This document shows positions 1 through 9,145 of a stretch of 64,000 bases of DNA, one piece after another (the stretch's first letter is position 1; each line of letters begins with the position of its first letter). The position numbers and the translations under genes are program-made. The notes under the pieces are model-generated. The model made no database searches, was not told the origin of the DNA, and saw only the letters and a program-made list of their open reading frames with translations. The DNA is from Pseudovibrio axinellae (GTDB lineage: Bacteria; Pseudomonadota; Alphaproteobacteria; Rhizobiales; Stappiaceae). The stretch is from positions 186,001 through 250,000 of the forward strand of contig NZ_FOFM01000004.1 of the NCBI RefSeq assembly GCF_900110875.1, written 5' to 3'.

Positions 1-640
1 TTTCAGTGTTAAGTACCTTTTGCAGGTATTCAATTTGTCTTTGAAGTACGGGAATGTGATCTTCGTTCAACGCATCGGTTGGGTCGTCCTTGAAGAGGGT
101 CAGAGTTGTTGCATTGGTGGTTAAAACCTTTGCGGCCTTTCCCCATGTGAGGATCAGAGGGGGATCACTTTTCTCTGGCAGTGGGCTGCACGTCATGTCT
201 TGTTCGTTGCCAACAAGTTTGCCGCAGACTTTCATGTTTGAAATACCTCTCACACGAGGGATGTCGCTCCACTCTATCAGGCTCCACCAGCCCTGCGGGG
301 AATACAGGTTTTGTTGGTCTGCGATGGCACGAGGTGTTTGGCGGGTACTCTGGAATGTGACGGTCCATTGCAGTTTGCTGCAAGACATGGTTGTTCCATA
401 CGATCCAATTTGTGGTTGGATGCCATCACATTTGAGTTGCGGTAAGTCTGTGTGCGCATTCCTTTGGAAGCTGCGCGGCCTTTGTAATGTGATTTCTTGT
501 TTATGTGCAAAGTCTAGCGTTGCGGTTCCCTTCTCGGCGCGAGTGGGGGCCACCTCAATGATGATCTGGAGTGAGGAAGTATCAGCAAAGGCTGATGAGG
601 CGCATAGCGACAACATAACCGAGATGAAGCTTGAGCGCAT
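1..640 (-). CDS. secreted protein of unknown function, C-terminus cut by window edge
   Basis: An open frame starts at an ATG complementary to 638-640 and runs off the left edge with no stop, giving about 213 visible residues. The first 19 residues (MRSSFISVMLSLCASSAFA, then DTSS) form a convincing Sec signal peptide, so the product is probably periplasmic or exported. The mature part has at least four cysteines (in the CDGIQ, MSCSK, KVCGK and MTCSP stretches), which would suit disulfide bonds, and aromatic clusters such as QGWWSLIEW. The visible end is helical and Leu/Gln-rich. I do not recognise the family. The plus-strand frame over the same bases is a shadow, since it lacks a plausible protein character. 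Confidence 0.6.
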   Translation of the reverse strand, partial: MRSSFISVMLSLCASSAFADTSSLQIIIEVAPTRAEKGTATLDFAHKQEITLQRPRSFQRNAHTDLPQLKCDGIQPQIGSYGTTMSCSKLQWTVTFQSTRQTPRAIADQQNLYSPQGWWSLIEWSDIPRVRGISNMKVCGKLVGNEQDMTCSPLPEKSDPPLILTWGKAAKVLTTNATTLTLFKDDPTDALNEDHIPVLQRQIEYLQKVLNTE

Positions 641-893
641 GGGGGTGTCCTAATCGATTGGAGAAGGGGAGCTGGGCATCATAATTGATTCGAAGAAGGC
701 GACATATGGGAGACCTCATCCCGTGTTATCCAATGTATGAAACATGTGCCCTATAAAACAGCACTGCGCTAAAGTGCCTAAAACCACCAATTTATTGAAT
801 TCTTTGATTTAAATTTTCTGATATTTGAAATGTCAGTTGATCCAAAGAGGAAAATCCACTTAAAATTCAGGGATTAAAGCCAGAGGTCGTTTT

Positions 894-1415
894 TTGAGGG
901 ATGGGAGCCCTGGTAGGACGGCGGGTGTGGAGGGGCTTGTGTTTTATCGTGCGTTTTTCGGTTTCATTTTTGATTTTCTTTTGGTGCCATTTCGGTTTGC
1001 ATCGTTGCTAGCCACTCTTGGTTATGTGGCTATTCTTGCCTTAAACATTATTCTGATCTTGGCAGTTCCGGCCTTTTTTGACCTGTATGTTTCTAGTGAA
1101 CCTCGTGTTTTTGCAGAGTTTCGAGAGACTTTGTTTTATCAAGACACCGCTTTCATCGGGGACCCATTTGTCTTTACCAGCCTGGTTTTCTTTAATTTGT
1201 TGCTTGCCAACGCCACCCTTACGACCCGTTTGACCCGGAGCCGGTGGCGTTTCTTCTATCCAACCCATTATGCGCCGATTAATTTGCGCGAATACCGTGT
1301 GGCCTTTGCCGGTCTTGGTTATTACATTAGCTGTTACAGCGCTAACTGGGTCTTCTTTGAATTGCAGGTGGATGACCTTATTTTGACGGCGGCGCGTGCT
1401 GCCGGCGCGTCTTGA
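894..1415 (+). CDS. small integral membrane protein, unknown function
   Basis: The product has up to 173 residues with three hydrophobic stretches: an amphipathic/hydrophobic segment near residues 18-36, a strong helix near 42-62 (rich in Leu, Ile and Ala), and a third near 95-105. The longest start is a TTG at 894 with AGAGG seven bases upstream. An in-frame GTG at 939 with GGAGGGG just before it is a fair alternative and would drop an unconvincing Arg/Gly-rich leader. The gene ends about 230 bases before rplM and is separated from it by the rplM promoter, so it is not part of the ribosomal operon. No family recognised. Confidence 0.5.
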   Translation: MRDGSPGRTAGVEGLVFYRAFFGFIFDFLLVPFRFASLLATLGYVAILALNIILILAVPAFFDLYVSSEPRVFAEFRETLFYQDTAFIGDPFVFTSLVFFNLLLANATLTTRLTRSRWRFFYPTHYAPINLREYRVAFAGLGYYISCYSANWVFFELQVDDLILTAARAAGAS

Positions 1416-1522
1416 GCAATAAAACCAAAAGATTCATGCGGAAAAAGTGTGGTATTATAATACCTATTTTGTATCATATTGATTTTATTGAATCTTTTGC
1501 TTATGCGTGAATCTTTTTGCTC

Positions 1523-1551
1523 TTGACGTGGTGGCGAAGCTCGCGTATCTA
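1523..1551 (+). promoter_or_regulatory. sigma-70-type promoter for rplM-rpsI
   Basis: TTGACG (1523-1528) and TATCTA (1546-1551) are separated by exactly 17 bases and lie about 95 bases upstream of the rplM start. This is a near-consensus housekeeping promoter, as expected for a ribosomal protein operon. An inverted repeat GGTATTATAATACC (1451-1464) lies 59 bases further upstream; its role is unknown. Confidence 0.6.
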
Positions 1552-1645
1552 CCCGTTCCTAGACGGAGCTATTACGTTGTGCTGCTCATTCGGGCCCTAA
1601 CGAATTTCTCCCAAGAATTTTAACCGTCAAACTACGGTAGATCTT

Positions 1646-2110
1646 ATGAAGACTCATTCCACGAAGGTGGCTGAGGTCGAGAAAAAGTGGATCTTGATCG
1701 ACGCAGAAGGTGTTGTTGTTGGCCGATTGGCTGCATTCATCGCTAACCGTCTGCGCGGCAAGCACAAGCCGACCTACACCCCACACATTGATGATGGCGA
1801 CAACGTAATCATTATTAATGCAGACAAGGTTGTACTGACTGGTAAAAAATACCAGAGTAAAAAGTACTACTGGCACACTGGTTACCCTGGCGGTATCAAA
1901 GAGCGTACAGCTCGCCAGCTGATCGAAGGCCGTTTTCCAGAGCGTGTTCTGGAAAAAGCTGTTCAGCGCATGATGCCAGGTGGACCTCTTTCCCGTGCAC
2001 AGCTGCGCAACCTGCGTGTATACGCAAGTGCAGAGCATCCACATGATGGCCAGACTCCAGAAGTCGTGGACGTTAAAGGCATGAATGCTAAAAACGCGAG
2101 AAGGGGTTAA
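1646..2110 (+). CDS. rplM: 50S ribosomal protein L13
   Basis: L13 binds 23S rRNA early in large-subunit assembly. The 154-residue product shows the family core: [15 protein letters not shown] near the N-terminus, [17 protein letters not shown] near residue 36, then [12 protein letters not shown] and [10 protein letters not shown], with a basic tail. The ATG at 1646 has no strong Shine-Dalgarno sequence but matches the family start. It is followed after two bases by rpsI, the usual bacterial pairing, so the two are co-transcribed from the promoter at 1523-1551. Codon use is biased as in highly expressed genes. Confidence 0.98.
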   Translation: MKTHSTKVAEVEKKWILIDAEGVVVGRLAAFIANRLRGKHKPTYTPHIDDGDNVIIINADKVVLTGKKYQSKKYYWHTGYPGGIKERTARQLIEGRFPERVLEKAVQRMMPGGPLSRAQLRNLRVYASAEHPHDGQTPEVVDVKGMNAKNARRG

Positions 2111-2112
2111 TT

Positions 2113-2589
2113 ATGTCTGAGCTACAGTCCCTTGAGGAACTGGGCGGCGCAATCGCCCCTACTGAGAACGAAGCTCCTGTACATGTTCAGAAGCTCGATG
2201 CACAGGGCCGTGCATACGCAACCGGTAAGCGTAAAGACGCTATCGCACGTGTATGGATCAAGCCAGGCACCGGTAAAATCGTTGTAAACGGCAAAGAATA
2301 CTCTGAGTACTTTGCTCGTCCAGTACTTCAGCTGATCCTGCGTCAGCCAATCATGCTTACAGAGCGTGATGGTCAGTACGACATCAACGTTACTGTTGCT
2401 GGTGGTGGTCTTTCCGGCCAGGCTGGTGCTGTTCGTCACGGCATCTCCAAGGCTTTGACTTACTACGAGCCAGTGCTGCGCGGTCTTCTTAAGAAAGAAG
2501 GCTTCCTTACACGCGATAGCCGTGTTGTTGAACGTAAGAAATACGGTAAGCGTAAAGCTCGTCGTTCTTTCCAGTTCTCCAAGCGCTAA
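2113..2589 (+). CDS. rpsI: 30S ribosomal protein S9
   Basis: S9 is a small-subunit protein whose C-terminal tail reaches the P-site tRNA. The 158-residue product contains the family blocks [38 protein letters not shown] and the end [24 protein letters not shown], including the final basic Lys-Arg tail. It carries an acidic N-terminal extension of about 30 residues before the core; such extensions are common in alphaproteobacterial S9 and the frame is coupled directly to rplM, so I keep the ATG at 2113. A terminator follows 30 bases after the stop. Confidence 0.98.
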   Translation: MSELQSLEELGGAIAPTENEAPVHVQKLDAQGRAYATGKRKDAIARVWIKPGTGKIVVNGKEYSEYFARPVLQLILRQPIMLTERDGQYDINVTVAGGGLSGQAGAVRHGISKALTYYEPVLRGLLKKEGFLTRDSRVVERKKYGKRKARRSFQFSKR

Positions 2590-2619
2590 TACGCGATACT
2601 GGAAACAGTTTTACGAAAA

Positions 2620-2650
2620 AGGGCTGCCCGTTTGGGTGGCTCTTTTTTGT
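2620..2650 (+). terminator. rho-independent terminator after rpsI
   Basis: A ten-pair stem with some G-U pairs (AGGGCTGCCC / GGGTGGCTCT, loop GTTT) is followed by a run of T, 31 bases after the rpsI stop. It ends the rplM-rpsI transcript. Confidence 0.7.
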
Positions 2651-2917
2651 TTTGTGCGCTGGAGTGGGTTGCTGCTGTCGTTGTGCGGGGTGCGCATAAG
2701 GCGCAATGCGCGGGGCCTGTTTCTTGAAAGGCCGTCTTAACTCACTCATTTTTGATGAAATAGAAAGCTCTCGGCGAAGCTCCATAGCTACGAGATGAGG
2801 GGCTAAGAAGATTTGCCCGATCTTGCAAGTGCTGTTTGTCAGAAAGCTAGAGGCGCGGCTTGTATTCTCAATGATGAGCGCACATGAGTAAGGCTTCGCG
2901 GAGTTGGTGTGCGGTGC

Positions 2918-3523
2918 TTAGCCAGTTTTTACTTTTAGGTTGTTGTCGTTAACCGGAATATTGCGCCAGCTTTTGTAAAGTGGGTGCGCATTCTTCATGT
3001 GCTCAAAAATCTTAACCATCACAAATAGCGATGCAAATTTTGCGAGATAGGCAAGTAGGGCGCCGGTGAGCATTACGGGTAAGTTATTTGTGCTGGCCGC
3101 CCATATTGCAGCAGCGACGGCCAGAAGGCCGATGACGAGAAGTGCAAGGGCCTTTTGGTGATAGGGCGTTGGAATTGGAACAAATATCCGATTGAGCCAC
3201 ATTCGTTCGCCCAAAATTGCCTTTTGCAGCCAGGTTTGTGCGCCGGTGCTTTTTTTAGTGAAAGGCGGGATGAGCCAAACCCACGCCACGGCTGCAAGAG
3301 AAAGTGCAGCTGCCCAGAACCAGCCGAGCTGGGGCTGAAACCATAAGGGAGTGAGAAGGGCAGGCAATGCCAATGCCCTTACTATAAGGTTCTTGGGTTT
3401 GTTTAGGCGGGTTAATGCAGCGCTTTGCGTGTTCAGGTTTCGAACGTGCCGAGGATCCCAGCCGCCAATCTTTTGCGGCTGCATCTGTGAAAGCTTAGGA
3501 TCTCCTGCCAACTTGACCTCCAT
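2918..3523 (-). CDS. integral membrane protein of an uncharacterised family
   Basis: The 201-residue product has a soluble, polar N-terminus of about 45 residues, then hydrophobic segments near 46-60, 66-86, 127-142 and 150-172. It ends with a polar tail containing the stretch HPLYKSWRNIPVN. The pattern HPxYxSW and WLNR recalls small uncharacterised membrane proteins (DUF6653-like), but I cannot confirm that by search. It lies 49 bases downstream of phaC on the same strand and could be read from the phaC transcript. There is no direct evidence that it acts in polyester metabolism. Confidence 0.65.
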   Translation of the reverse strand: MEVKLAGDPKLSQMQPQKIGGWDPRHVRNLNTQSAALTRLNKPKNLIVRALALPALLTPLWFQPQLGWFWAAALSLAAVAWVWLIPPFTKKSTGAQTWLQKAILGERMWLNRIFVPIPTPYHQKALALLVIGLLAVAAAIWAASTNNLPVMLTGALLAYLAKFASLFVMVKIFEHMKNAHPLYKSWRNIPVNDNNLKVKTG

Positions 3524-3572
3524 TTACCCCGTGAGAACAGCAGGGCTTCAGGTGGACCGCTGCATATTCTCT

Positions 3573-5402
3573 TTATACGCGTACCTTAACATAACTGCCT
3601 GGTGCGTCTTCTATGATTTTTGTCCGGCGAGCGCCTGGTTTTCGTGCTTTTACCCGATTATCGTCCTGAGATGTAATCCACTTTTGCCAGTGTGGCCACC
3701 AGGAGCCGGGTGTTTCGGATGCGTCTTGCGTCCACTCTTCCAGTGAGCCCTCCGGCTTGCTCCCAGTCCAGTACTTGTATTTCTTGAGGTGAGGTGGGTT
3801 CACGACGCCTGCAATATGCCCTGATCCGCTCATAACGTATTCTACTGGTCCGCCAAAACAAGAGCACCCTTTGAAGACGGACTTTGCCGGTGCAATGTGG
3901 TCTTCTTTTGTCGCAAGGTTATAGATCGGGATTTCTACCTGATTGAGGTCAAGTTTTTCTCCGGCCAGTTCCATTTCCCCGCGTGCAAGCGTGTTATCCT
4001 GGTAGCAGTTGCGCAGGTAATAGGAATGGTTGGCTGCTGGCATCCGGGTGCTATCAGCGTTCCAGTAGAGCAGGTCAAAGGGGAAGGGCTCTTTTCCACG
4101 CAGGTAGTTATTGACGACATAGGGCCAGATGAGATCGTTAGAGCGCAGCATATTAAAGGCTGTCGCGATCTTTGATCCGTCTAGGTATCCCTTCTGTTCC
4201 ATGCGGTGTTCAAGCAGTTCAATCTGCTCTTCGTCAACGAAGACTTTTAAGTCTCCAGCATGAGTGAAGTCGACCTGAGTGGCGAGGAACGTTGCTGACG
4301 CAATGCGGTCTTGCTCGCCGATCTTTGCGAGGTAGGCGAGCGTGGTTGCAAGCAGTGTGCCGCCGACACAGTAACCAATTGCATTGACAGTGGTTTGTTG
4401 TGTTGTTTTGCGTATGCGGTCGAGCGAGTTGAGAATTCCCTCACGCATGTAGTGCTCAAAGCTTTTATCAGCTTGCTTTTCGTCTGGGTTAATCCAGGAG
4501 ATAACGAAGACCGTATGGCCTTGTTCTACAGCCCATTTGATGAAGGACTTTTCCTGGTTCAGGTCAAGAATGTAATACTTGTTAATCCAAGGCGGTACGA
4601 TGAGCAGTGGGCGTTTTAAAACATCTTCTGTTGTCGGGCTGTACTGGATCAGTTGGCAAACGTCGTTTTGTTCAACGATCTTGCCTGGTGTTACAGCAAC
4701 ATTGACGCCAACTTGGAATTTGTCCGGGTCGGTTTGGCGAATGCGTAAGTCTCCATGACCGGCTTTTATGTCCTCTGCCAGTAGCTTCATGCCCTTTGCA
4801 AGGTTGCTGCCATTGGAGGACATTGTTTCGCGCAGGAGTTCTGGATTGGTCAGGACGAAGTTGGAGGGAGCCATCGCGTTAGAGATTTGCTTGACGTAAA
4901 AGCCAGCCTTGTGCCGCGTATGGTCGTCCAGATCTTCCGCATCTTCAACCAAGTCTTCTGCCCAGGTGCTGGTTTGCAGGTACATCTGTTTAATGAAGTC
5001 GAAGAAGTTGTTCTCTTCCCACTGGCTATCTTTAAAGCGTTTGTCGGAGCTGGAGGGGGCGATGATCGGTTCGCTTTCCTCTCCAGCCATACGCTTTAGA
5101 GTGGAGCTCCAAATACCCATGTATCCAGACCAGAGTTTTGTCTGGGCTTCAATTGCGCGGGAGGGGTCTTTCATCCAGTAATTGCCTACCTCAGCAAGGG
5201 TCTTAACGACAGCGTTCATCTCTTCACTGCCAGCCATTGCGGCTTCGCCCTTTTCGCGGGGCTCTAGATAGGCAGCTAAGGCCTTGCCGCCGTTCTCGGC
5301 AATTTCAGAAAGGTTCTTGGCAAATTCCTCTGGGTTATTGAGGATGTACTGCAACATTGGATTGGTGTCTTCACCGGTCATTTGCCTGCTCAGTCCTCGC
5401 AT
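3573..5402 (-). CDS. phaC: class I poly(3-hydroxyalkanoate) synthase
   Basis: PhaC polymerises (R)-3-hydroxyacyl-CoA, mainly 3-hydroxybutyryl-CoA, into storage polyester on granule surfaces. The product is about 609 residues, typical for the stand-alone class I enzyme. The variable N-terminal domain is followed by the alpha/beta-hydrolase core with the lipase-like box GYCVGG (catalytic Cys about 345), the Asp in the KEDHIAP stretch (about 501) and the His in SGSGHIAGVVNPP (about 529), giving the complete Cys-Asp-His triad. I use the ATG at 5402; an internal ATG at 5381 (MTGEDTNP) has a better ribosome site (GCAGG) and may be the true start. No phaA, phaB or phaP lies beside it. Confidence 0.95.
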   Translation of the reverse strand: MRGLSRQMTGEDTNPMLQYILNNPEEFAKNLSEIAENGGKALAAYLEPREKGEAAMAGSEEMNAVVKTLAEVGNYWMKDPSRAIEAQTKLWSGYMGIWSSTLKRMAGEESEPIIAPSSSDKRFKDSQWEENNFFDFIKQMYLQTSTWAEDLVEDAEDLDDHTRHKAGFYVKQISNAMAPSNFVLTNPELLRETMSSNGSNLAKGMKLLAEDIKAGHGDLRIRQTDPDKFQVGVNVAVTPGKIVEQNDVCQLIQYSPTTEDVLKRPLLIVPPWINKYYILDLNQEKSFIKWAVEQGHTVFVISWINPDEKQADKSFEHYMREGILNSLDRIRKTTQQTTVNAIGYCVGGTLLATTLAYLAKIGEQDRIASATFLATQVDFTHAGDLKVFVDEEQIELLEHRMEQKGYLDGSKIATAFNMLRSNDLIWPYVVNNYLRGKEPFPFDLLYWNADSTRMPAANHSYYLRNCYQDNTLARGEMELAGEKLDLNQVEIPIYNLATKEDHIAPAKSVFKGCSCFGGPVEYVMSGSGHIAGVVNPPHLKKYKYWTGSKPEGSLEEWTQDASETPGSWWPHWQKWITSQDDNRVKARKPGARRTKIIEDAPGSYVKVRV

Positions 5403-5907
5403 CACATATCTGGTTGAGGCTTATTAGCGTCAACTACATTCAAGGTGCGCCGTCAGCGCTCTAAACCTAAGGGTAGGTGCTGTCGGTGTGTTGTAACCTA
5501 TAATAGGTGTGACAAGTATAGCCTAAGAAATTTGACAAGCACGTGAAAATTTACGTGCGTCGCCTTAGTCCTTAGGTGAATTCTTGATGGGTATTTAGCA
5601 ATTATAGTAATCGTGGGGAACCGTGAGAAATATTGGGTTGATTTTATGCTTAACAGATGTGATTAGTTTTTGGGCATAACTTGAAATACTCTGATATGTT
5701 GTAATTTTTATTATTGATAATTGTTTGTTATGATTTGTCTGTATCAGTTGGGCGTTTACTTATTTGTAAGTGACTTAGCGTAAAAAGCTAAGTGTTGTTA
5801 ATAGGGTAAAATATATGGACTACGGATCTCGCAACTGCTAAGTGCATTTTGAATAAAGTTATGTGCGCCGCTATTGTGTGGTCGACGGATCAAATACGAG
5901 GTATCAA
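5403..5907. other. AT-rich intergenic region between phaC and a lipoprotein gene
   Basis: About 500 bases with no convincing gene separate two divergent genes, so both promoters should lie here. Visible inverted repeats are ACCTAT-A-ATAGGT-like (around 5497-5509), GCACGT-8 bases-ACGTGC (5539-5558), and ACTTAGC-7 bases-GCTAAGT (5773-5793). None matches an operator that I can name. I see no clean -35/-10 pair. Confidence 0.4.
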
Positions 5908-6213
5908 ATGTTGCTCAAGTTTCAACGAGTTTGCAGCGCTGTTGTGCTGGCAGGTTTTGTTGGAGGATGTGCCTTTGGTGAATCTTTGACTGTCTATGAA
6001 GCAATTGAAAAGGGCAGTGGCACCAAGCAAACTGGTATTGCCGAGCTGCCTCCAGAGAGTCAGAGCTCTTTGCTGTCCCCTGAACAGCGTGCTGCAATTG
6101 AGGCTAATTTATTGGCAATTTCCTCTGAAAGTAAGCAGAGAGCAGGCATCGGTGCCAATTTTGAAAGCAGTGCTGATCAATTGAAGTCTATTGCTGGTGA
6201 GCAGACGCAATAA
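5908..6213 (+). CDS. small putative lipoprotein
   Basis: From the ATG at 5908 the product has 101 residues and begins MLLKFQRVCSAVVLAGFVGGCAFG, a typical lipoprotein signal with lipobox VGGC, so lipid attachment to Cys21 is likely. The mature part is Gln/Ser/Glu-rich with no second hydrophobic segment. A ribosome site ACGAGG lies about six bases before this ATG. The longer frame from 5863 would put 15 polar residues before the signal peptide and is unlikely. Family not recognised; neighbours give no functional clue. Confidence 0.6.
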   Translation: MLLKFQRVCSAVVLAGFVGGCAFGESLTVYEAIEKGSGTKQTGIAELPPESQSSLLSPEQRAAIEANLLAISSESKQRAGIGANFESSADQLKSIAGEQTQ

Positions 6214-6530
6214 TTTCTTTGAAAATAGATGATGCCAGTGAAAGCTGTTAGTTGTGTATTTCCTGCAAGATGCTGTCTAAATTCTCAAGTTCCAAAATGA
6301 TACTGAGCTATGAGCGGCAGAATGCTGCGCCTTTCGTGATGAAGCCGATGTTTCACGTCTCCTTTGAAAACTTTAAAAAAATCTCGGTTTTCCACCTGAT
6401 GAATGATGCGTAAAATGTTCGCACCTGCTAAAAGGCCGTGGAAACTTGGCTGCGTTGACTCGTGGCCGTGTTTGAACCCTAATCTATTTATAGCTTGAAA
6501 CGCTGAATTAAAGAAAGTGAGGCTCGCGTC
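6214..6530. other. intergenic region upstream of the aminotransferase gene
   Basis: About 317 bases. A minus-strand frame extends across it into the aminotransferase gene, but it is a shadow of that gene and continues into low-quality sequence. I see no RNA gene, repeat or clear terminator. Confidence 0.3.
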
Positions 6531-7742
6531 ATGGACGACTTTCACAAGACACGCCGGCTCCCGCCATATGTCTTTGAACAGGTCAATCGTCTGAAAGCCA
6601 AAGCGCGAGCGGCAGGCGCCGATATTATCGATATGGGTATGGGTAACCCTGATTTGCCTACTCCGCAGCATATCGTTGATAAACTGGTCGAGACTGTTCA
6701 GAACCCGCGCACGCACCGTTATTCCTCCTCAAAGGGGATTCCTGGACTGCGTAAGGCACAGGCTGGTTATTATGAGCGCCGCTTTGGTGTGAAGCTCAAC
6801 CCCGATACTCAGGTCGTCGCGACGCTGGGATCTAAAGAGGGGTTTGCCAATATGGCGCAGGCAATTACTGCGCCAGGTGATGTGGTTTTAGTACCAAACC
6901 CATCCTATCCAATTCATGCTTTTGGCTTCTTGATGGCAGGTGGTTCGTTGCGGTCCATTCCAGCAACTCCAGGCCCTGAATTGTTTGAGGCACTGGAGCG
7001 GGCGGTTGTTCACTCCATTCCCAAGCCGATTGCGATCATCTTGTGCTTCCCGGCGAATCCGACTGCCAGCGTTGCAGAGCTTGATTTTTATCGCGATGTG
7101 GTCGCTTTCGCGCGTAAGCATGAAATCTACGTGCTTTCAGACTTAGCGTACTCGGAAATCTACTTTGGTGACGTGCCTCCACCAAGCATCTTGCAGGTTA
7201 ACGGGGCGATGGATATTGCTGTTGAGTTTACTTCGCTTTCCAAAACCTTCTCCATGCCGGGGTGGCGTATGGGCTTTGCGGTTGGTAATGAGCGATTGAT
7301 CGCTGCTCTTGCACGCGTAAAGTCCTATCTGGATTATGGTGCGTTTACTCCTATACAGGTGGCAGCAGCTGCTGCGCTGAACGGACCAGACGACTGCATT
7401 CGCGGAACGCGTGAGATTTACAAGAAGCGCCGTGATGTGCTGATTGATTCCTTCGGTCGTGCCGGGTGGGATATTCCAGCACCGGAAGCCTCCATGTTTG
7501 CATGGGCTCCGATCCCGGATCAGTTTAAACACCTTGGGTCCTTGGAGTTCTCAAAGCTGCTGATCGAAAAAGCCGATGTTGCGGTAGCGCCTGGCATTGG
7601 CTTTGGTGAGCATGGCGAAGGCTTTGTGCGTATCGGCCTGGTAGAAAATGAACAGCGCATCCGACAAGCCGCACGTGGCATTCGTAAGTTTTTTGAAGAT
7701 ACGGACAGCAATTCTAAGGAATTGAGTAAAACGGGCGCTTAG
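6531..7742 (+). CDS. PLP-dependent class I/II aminotransferase (AlaC / LL-DAP aminotransferase-like)
   Basis: A fold-type I aminotransferase of 403 residues. It shows the N-terminal RLPPYVFEQV and MGMGNPDLPTP blocks, the FPANPTA stretch with the conserved Asn, the YSEIYF Tyr region, the Schiff-base lysine in SLSKTFSMPGWRMGF, and the C-terminal substrate arginine in FVRIGLVENEQRIRQA. Alphaproteobacterial relatives are variously named AlaC or LL-diaminopimelate aminotransferase; the sequence alone does not settle the substrate. It lies 30 bases upstream of homoserine dehydrogenase on the same strand, which favours a role in pyruvate/alanine or aspartate-family amino-acid metabolism, and probably a shared transcript. 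Confidence 0.9.
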   Translation: MDDFHKTRRLPPYVFEQVNRLKAKARAAGADIIDMGMGNPDLPTPQHIVDKLVETVQNPRTHRYSSSKGIPGLRKAQAGYYERRFGVKLNPDTQVVATLGSKEGFANMAQAITAPGDVVLVPNPSYPIHAFGFLMAGGSLRSIPATPGPELFEALERAVVHSIPKPIAIILCFPANPTASVAELDFYRDVVAFARKHEIYVLSDLAYSEIYFGDVPPPSILQVNGAMDIAVEFTSLSKTFSMPGWRMGFAVGNERLIAALARVKSYLDYGAFTPIQVAAAAALNGPDDCIRGTREIYKKRRDVLIDSFGRAGWDIPAPEASMFAWAPIPDQFKHLGSLEFSKLLIEKADVAVAPGIGFGEHGEGFVRIGLVENEQRIRQAARGIRKFFEDTDSNSKELSKTGA

Positions 7743-7772
7743 CGCCCGCTCTCCTGCAGATATTGGGTATTT

Positions 7773-9098
7773 ATGACTGATATTTTGAAAGTTGGTATTG
7801 CTGGTTTAGGAACCGTCGGTACTTCGTTGGTTCGTATCCTAGAGGCGAAGGCGAATGTTCTTTCCAATCGATGTGGCCGACCTATCAAAGTAGTGGCTGT
7901 GAGTGCTCGCAGCCGCTCTAAAGATCGTGGTGTTAATCTAGATGGATTGGCTTGGTTTGAAGATCCCGTTGAACTTGCAAAGTTTGACGGGATTGACGTA
8001 TTTGTAGAGCTGATTGGCGGCGAAAGCGGCCCTGCAGAAGCAAGCGTGCGGGCTGCGTTGAACTGCGGGAAACATGTTGTTACAGCCAACAAAGCACTCC
8101 TGGCCAAGCACGCGGTTGAACTCTCTCGTCTTGCAGATGAAAAAGGTGTGAGCCTCAACTATGAAGCTGCTGCTGCTGGCGGTATCCCGATCATCAAAAC
8201 AATGCGTGAAAGCCTTGCTGGCAATGATGTGTCGCGGGTTTACGGCATCATGAATGGCACCTGTAACTACATTCTCACACGCATGGAGCAGGAAGGCTTG
8301 TCCTTTGCTGAGTGTCTTGCTGATGCACAGCGCCTTGGCTATGCAGAGAGCGATCCAACCTTTGATATTGAAGGGTATGATACGGCGCACAAACTGGCGC
8401 TGCTCACCAGCTTGGCCTTTGGGTGTGAAGTGAATGCGGACGCGATTTACGTGGAAGGCATTACATCTATTACGATCGCTGATATTCGTGCTGCCGACGA
8501 GCTGGGTTATCGGATCAAGCTGTTGGGTGTTGCGGTGCGTACCGATACAGGTATTGAACAGCGCGTTCATCCGACGATGGTTCCAAAATCCTCTGCAATT
8601 GCGCGCATTGATGGCGTACTCAACGCTGTTGCTGTTGATGGTGATGCTGTTGGAGAGGTGGTTCTGGTTGGGCCAGGTGCAGGCGGTGATGCAACCGCAT
8701 CCTCTGTGATCTCCGATATCGTTGATATAGCCCGCGATGTGTCCATGCCAGTCTTCAGCCAAACAGCAGCTTCGCTGGAAAGTTATGTTCCAGCGCGCAT
8801 GCGTGCTCACGAAGGTGGCTACTACATCCGTCTGGCAGTTTTGGATGTTGCAGGAACATTTGCTACAATTGCGAGCTGTATGGCGGACAAAGACATCTCA
8901 CTTGAGTCTATTGTACAACGCGGACCGCGTTCCCGAAATGATAAGGATGGTGTAAGTGATCCTGCAGCACCACGAAGTGTCATCCTTATTACGCACGAGA
9001 CCACTGAGCTGGCAGTGCGCGAAGCTCTGGATGCAATCGCTGCAGAAAATGTAACCTCTGGGAAACCGCAGATGTTACGAATTGAAAACTTGAAATAA
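7773..9098 (+). CDS. hom: homoserine dehydrogenase
   Basis: It reduces aspartate semialdehyde to homoserine with NAD(P)H, the branch step to threonine and methionine. The product has 441 residues. The Rossmann motif GLGTVG is at about 11-16. The substrate domain contains TANKALLAKH, AAAAGGIPIIKTMRESLAGN and GTCNYILTRME, and the segment ESDPTFDIEGYDTAHKL carries the catalytic region. The C-terminal part from about 355 (the AGTFATIASCMADKDISLE stretch) is an ACT domain, which in this family mediates threonine feedback inhibition. It follows the aminotransferase gene by 30 bases and precedes glpX by 47 bases. Confidence 0.96.
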   Translation: MTDILKVGIAGLGTVGTSLVRILEAKANVLSNRCGRPIKVVAVSARSRSKDRGVNLDGLAWFEDPVELAKFDGIDVFVELIGGESGPAEASVRAALNCGKHVVTANKALLAKHAVELSRLADEKGVSLNYEAAAAGGIPIIKTMRESLAGNDVSRVYGIMNGTCNYILTRMEQEGLSFAECLADAQRLGYAESDPTFDIEGYDTAHKLALLTSLAFGCEVNADAIYVEGITSITIADIRAADELGYRIKLLGVAVRTDTGIEQRVHPTMVPKSSAIARIDGVLNAVAVDGDAVGEVVLVGPGAGGDATASSVISDIVDIARDVSMPVFSQTAASLESYVPARMRAHEGGYYIRLAVLDVAGTFATIASCMADKDISLESIVQRGPRSRNDKDGVSDPAAPRSVILITHETTELAVREALDAIAAENVTSGKPQMLRIENLK

Positions 9099-9145
9099 TA
9101 CTTCCTTACGTTTCGACGTGACAACTTGACACCCGAGAGGCTTAA

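Noticed and set aside
90-653. Plus-strand open frame of 187 codons at the left edge
   Set aside because: The minus strand over the same bases codes a protein with a clean signal peptide running off the edge; the plus frame is Cys/Trp-rich noise.
6285-6716. Minus-strand frame before the aminotransferase gene
   Set aside because: Overlaps the aminotransferase start; no ribosome site or family features.
7938-8810. Minus-strand frame of 290 codons
   Set aside because: Antisense shadow of hom with no family pattern.
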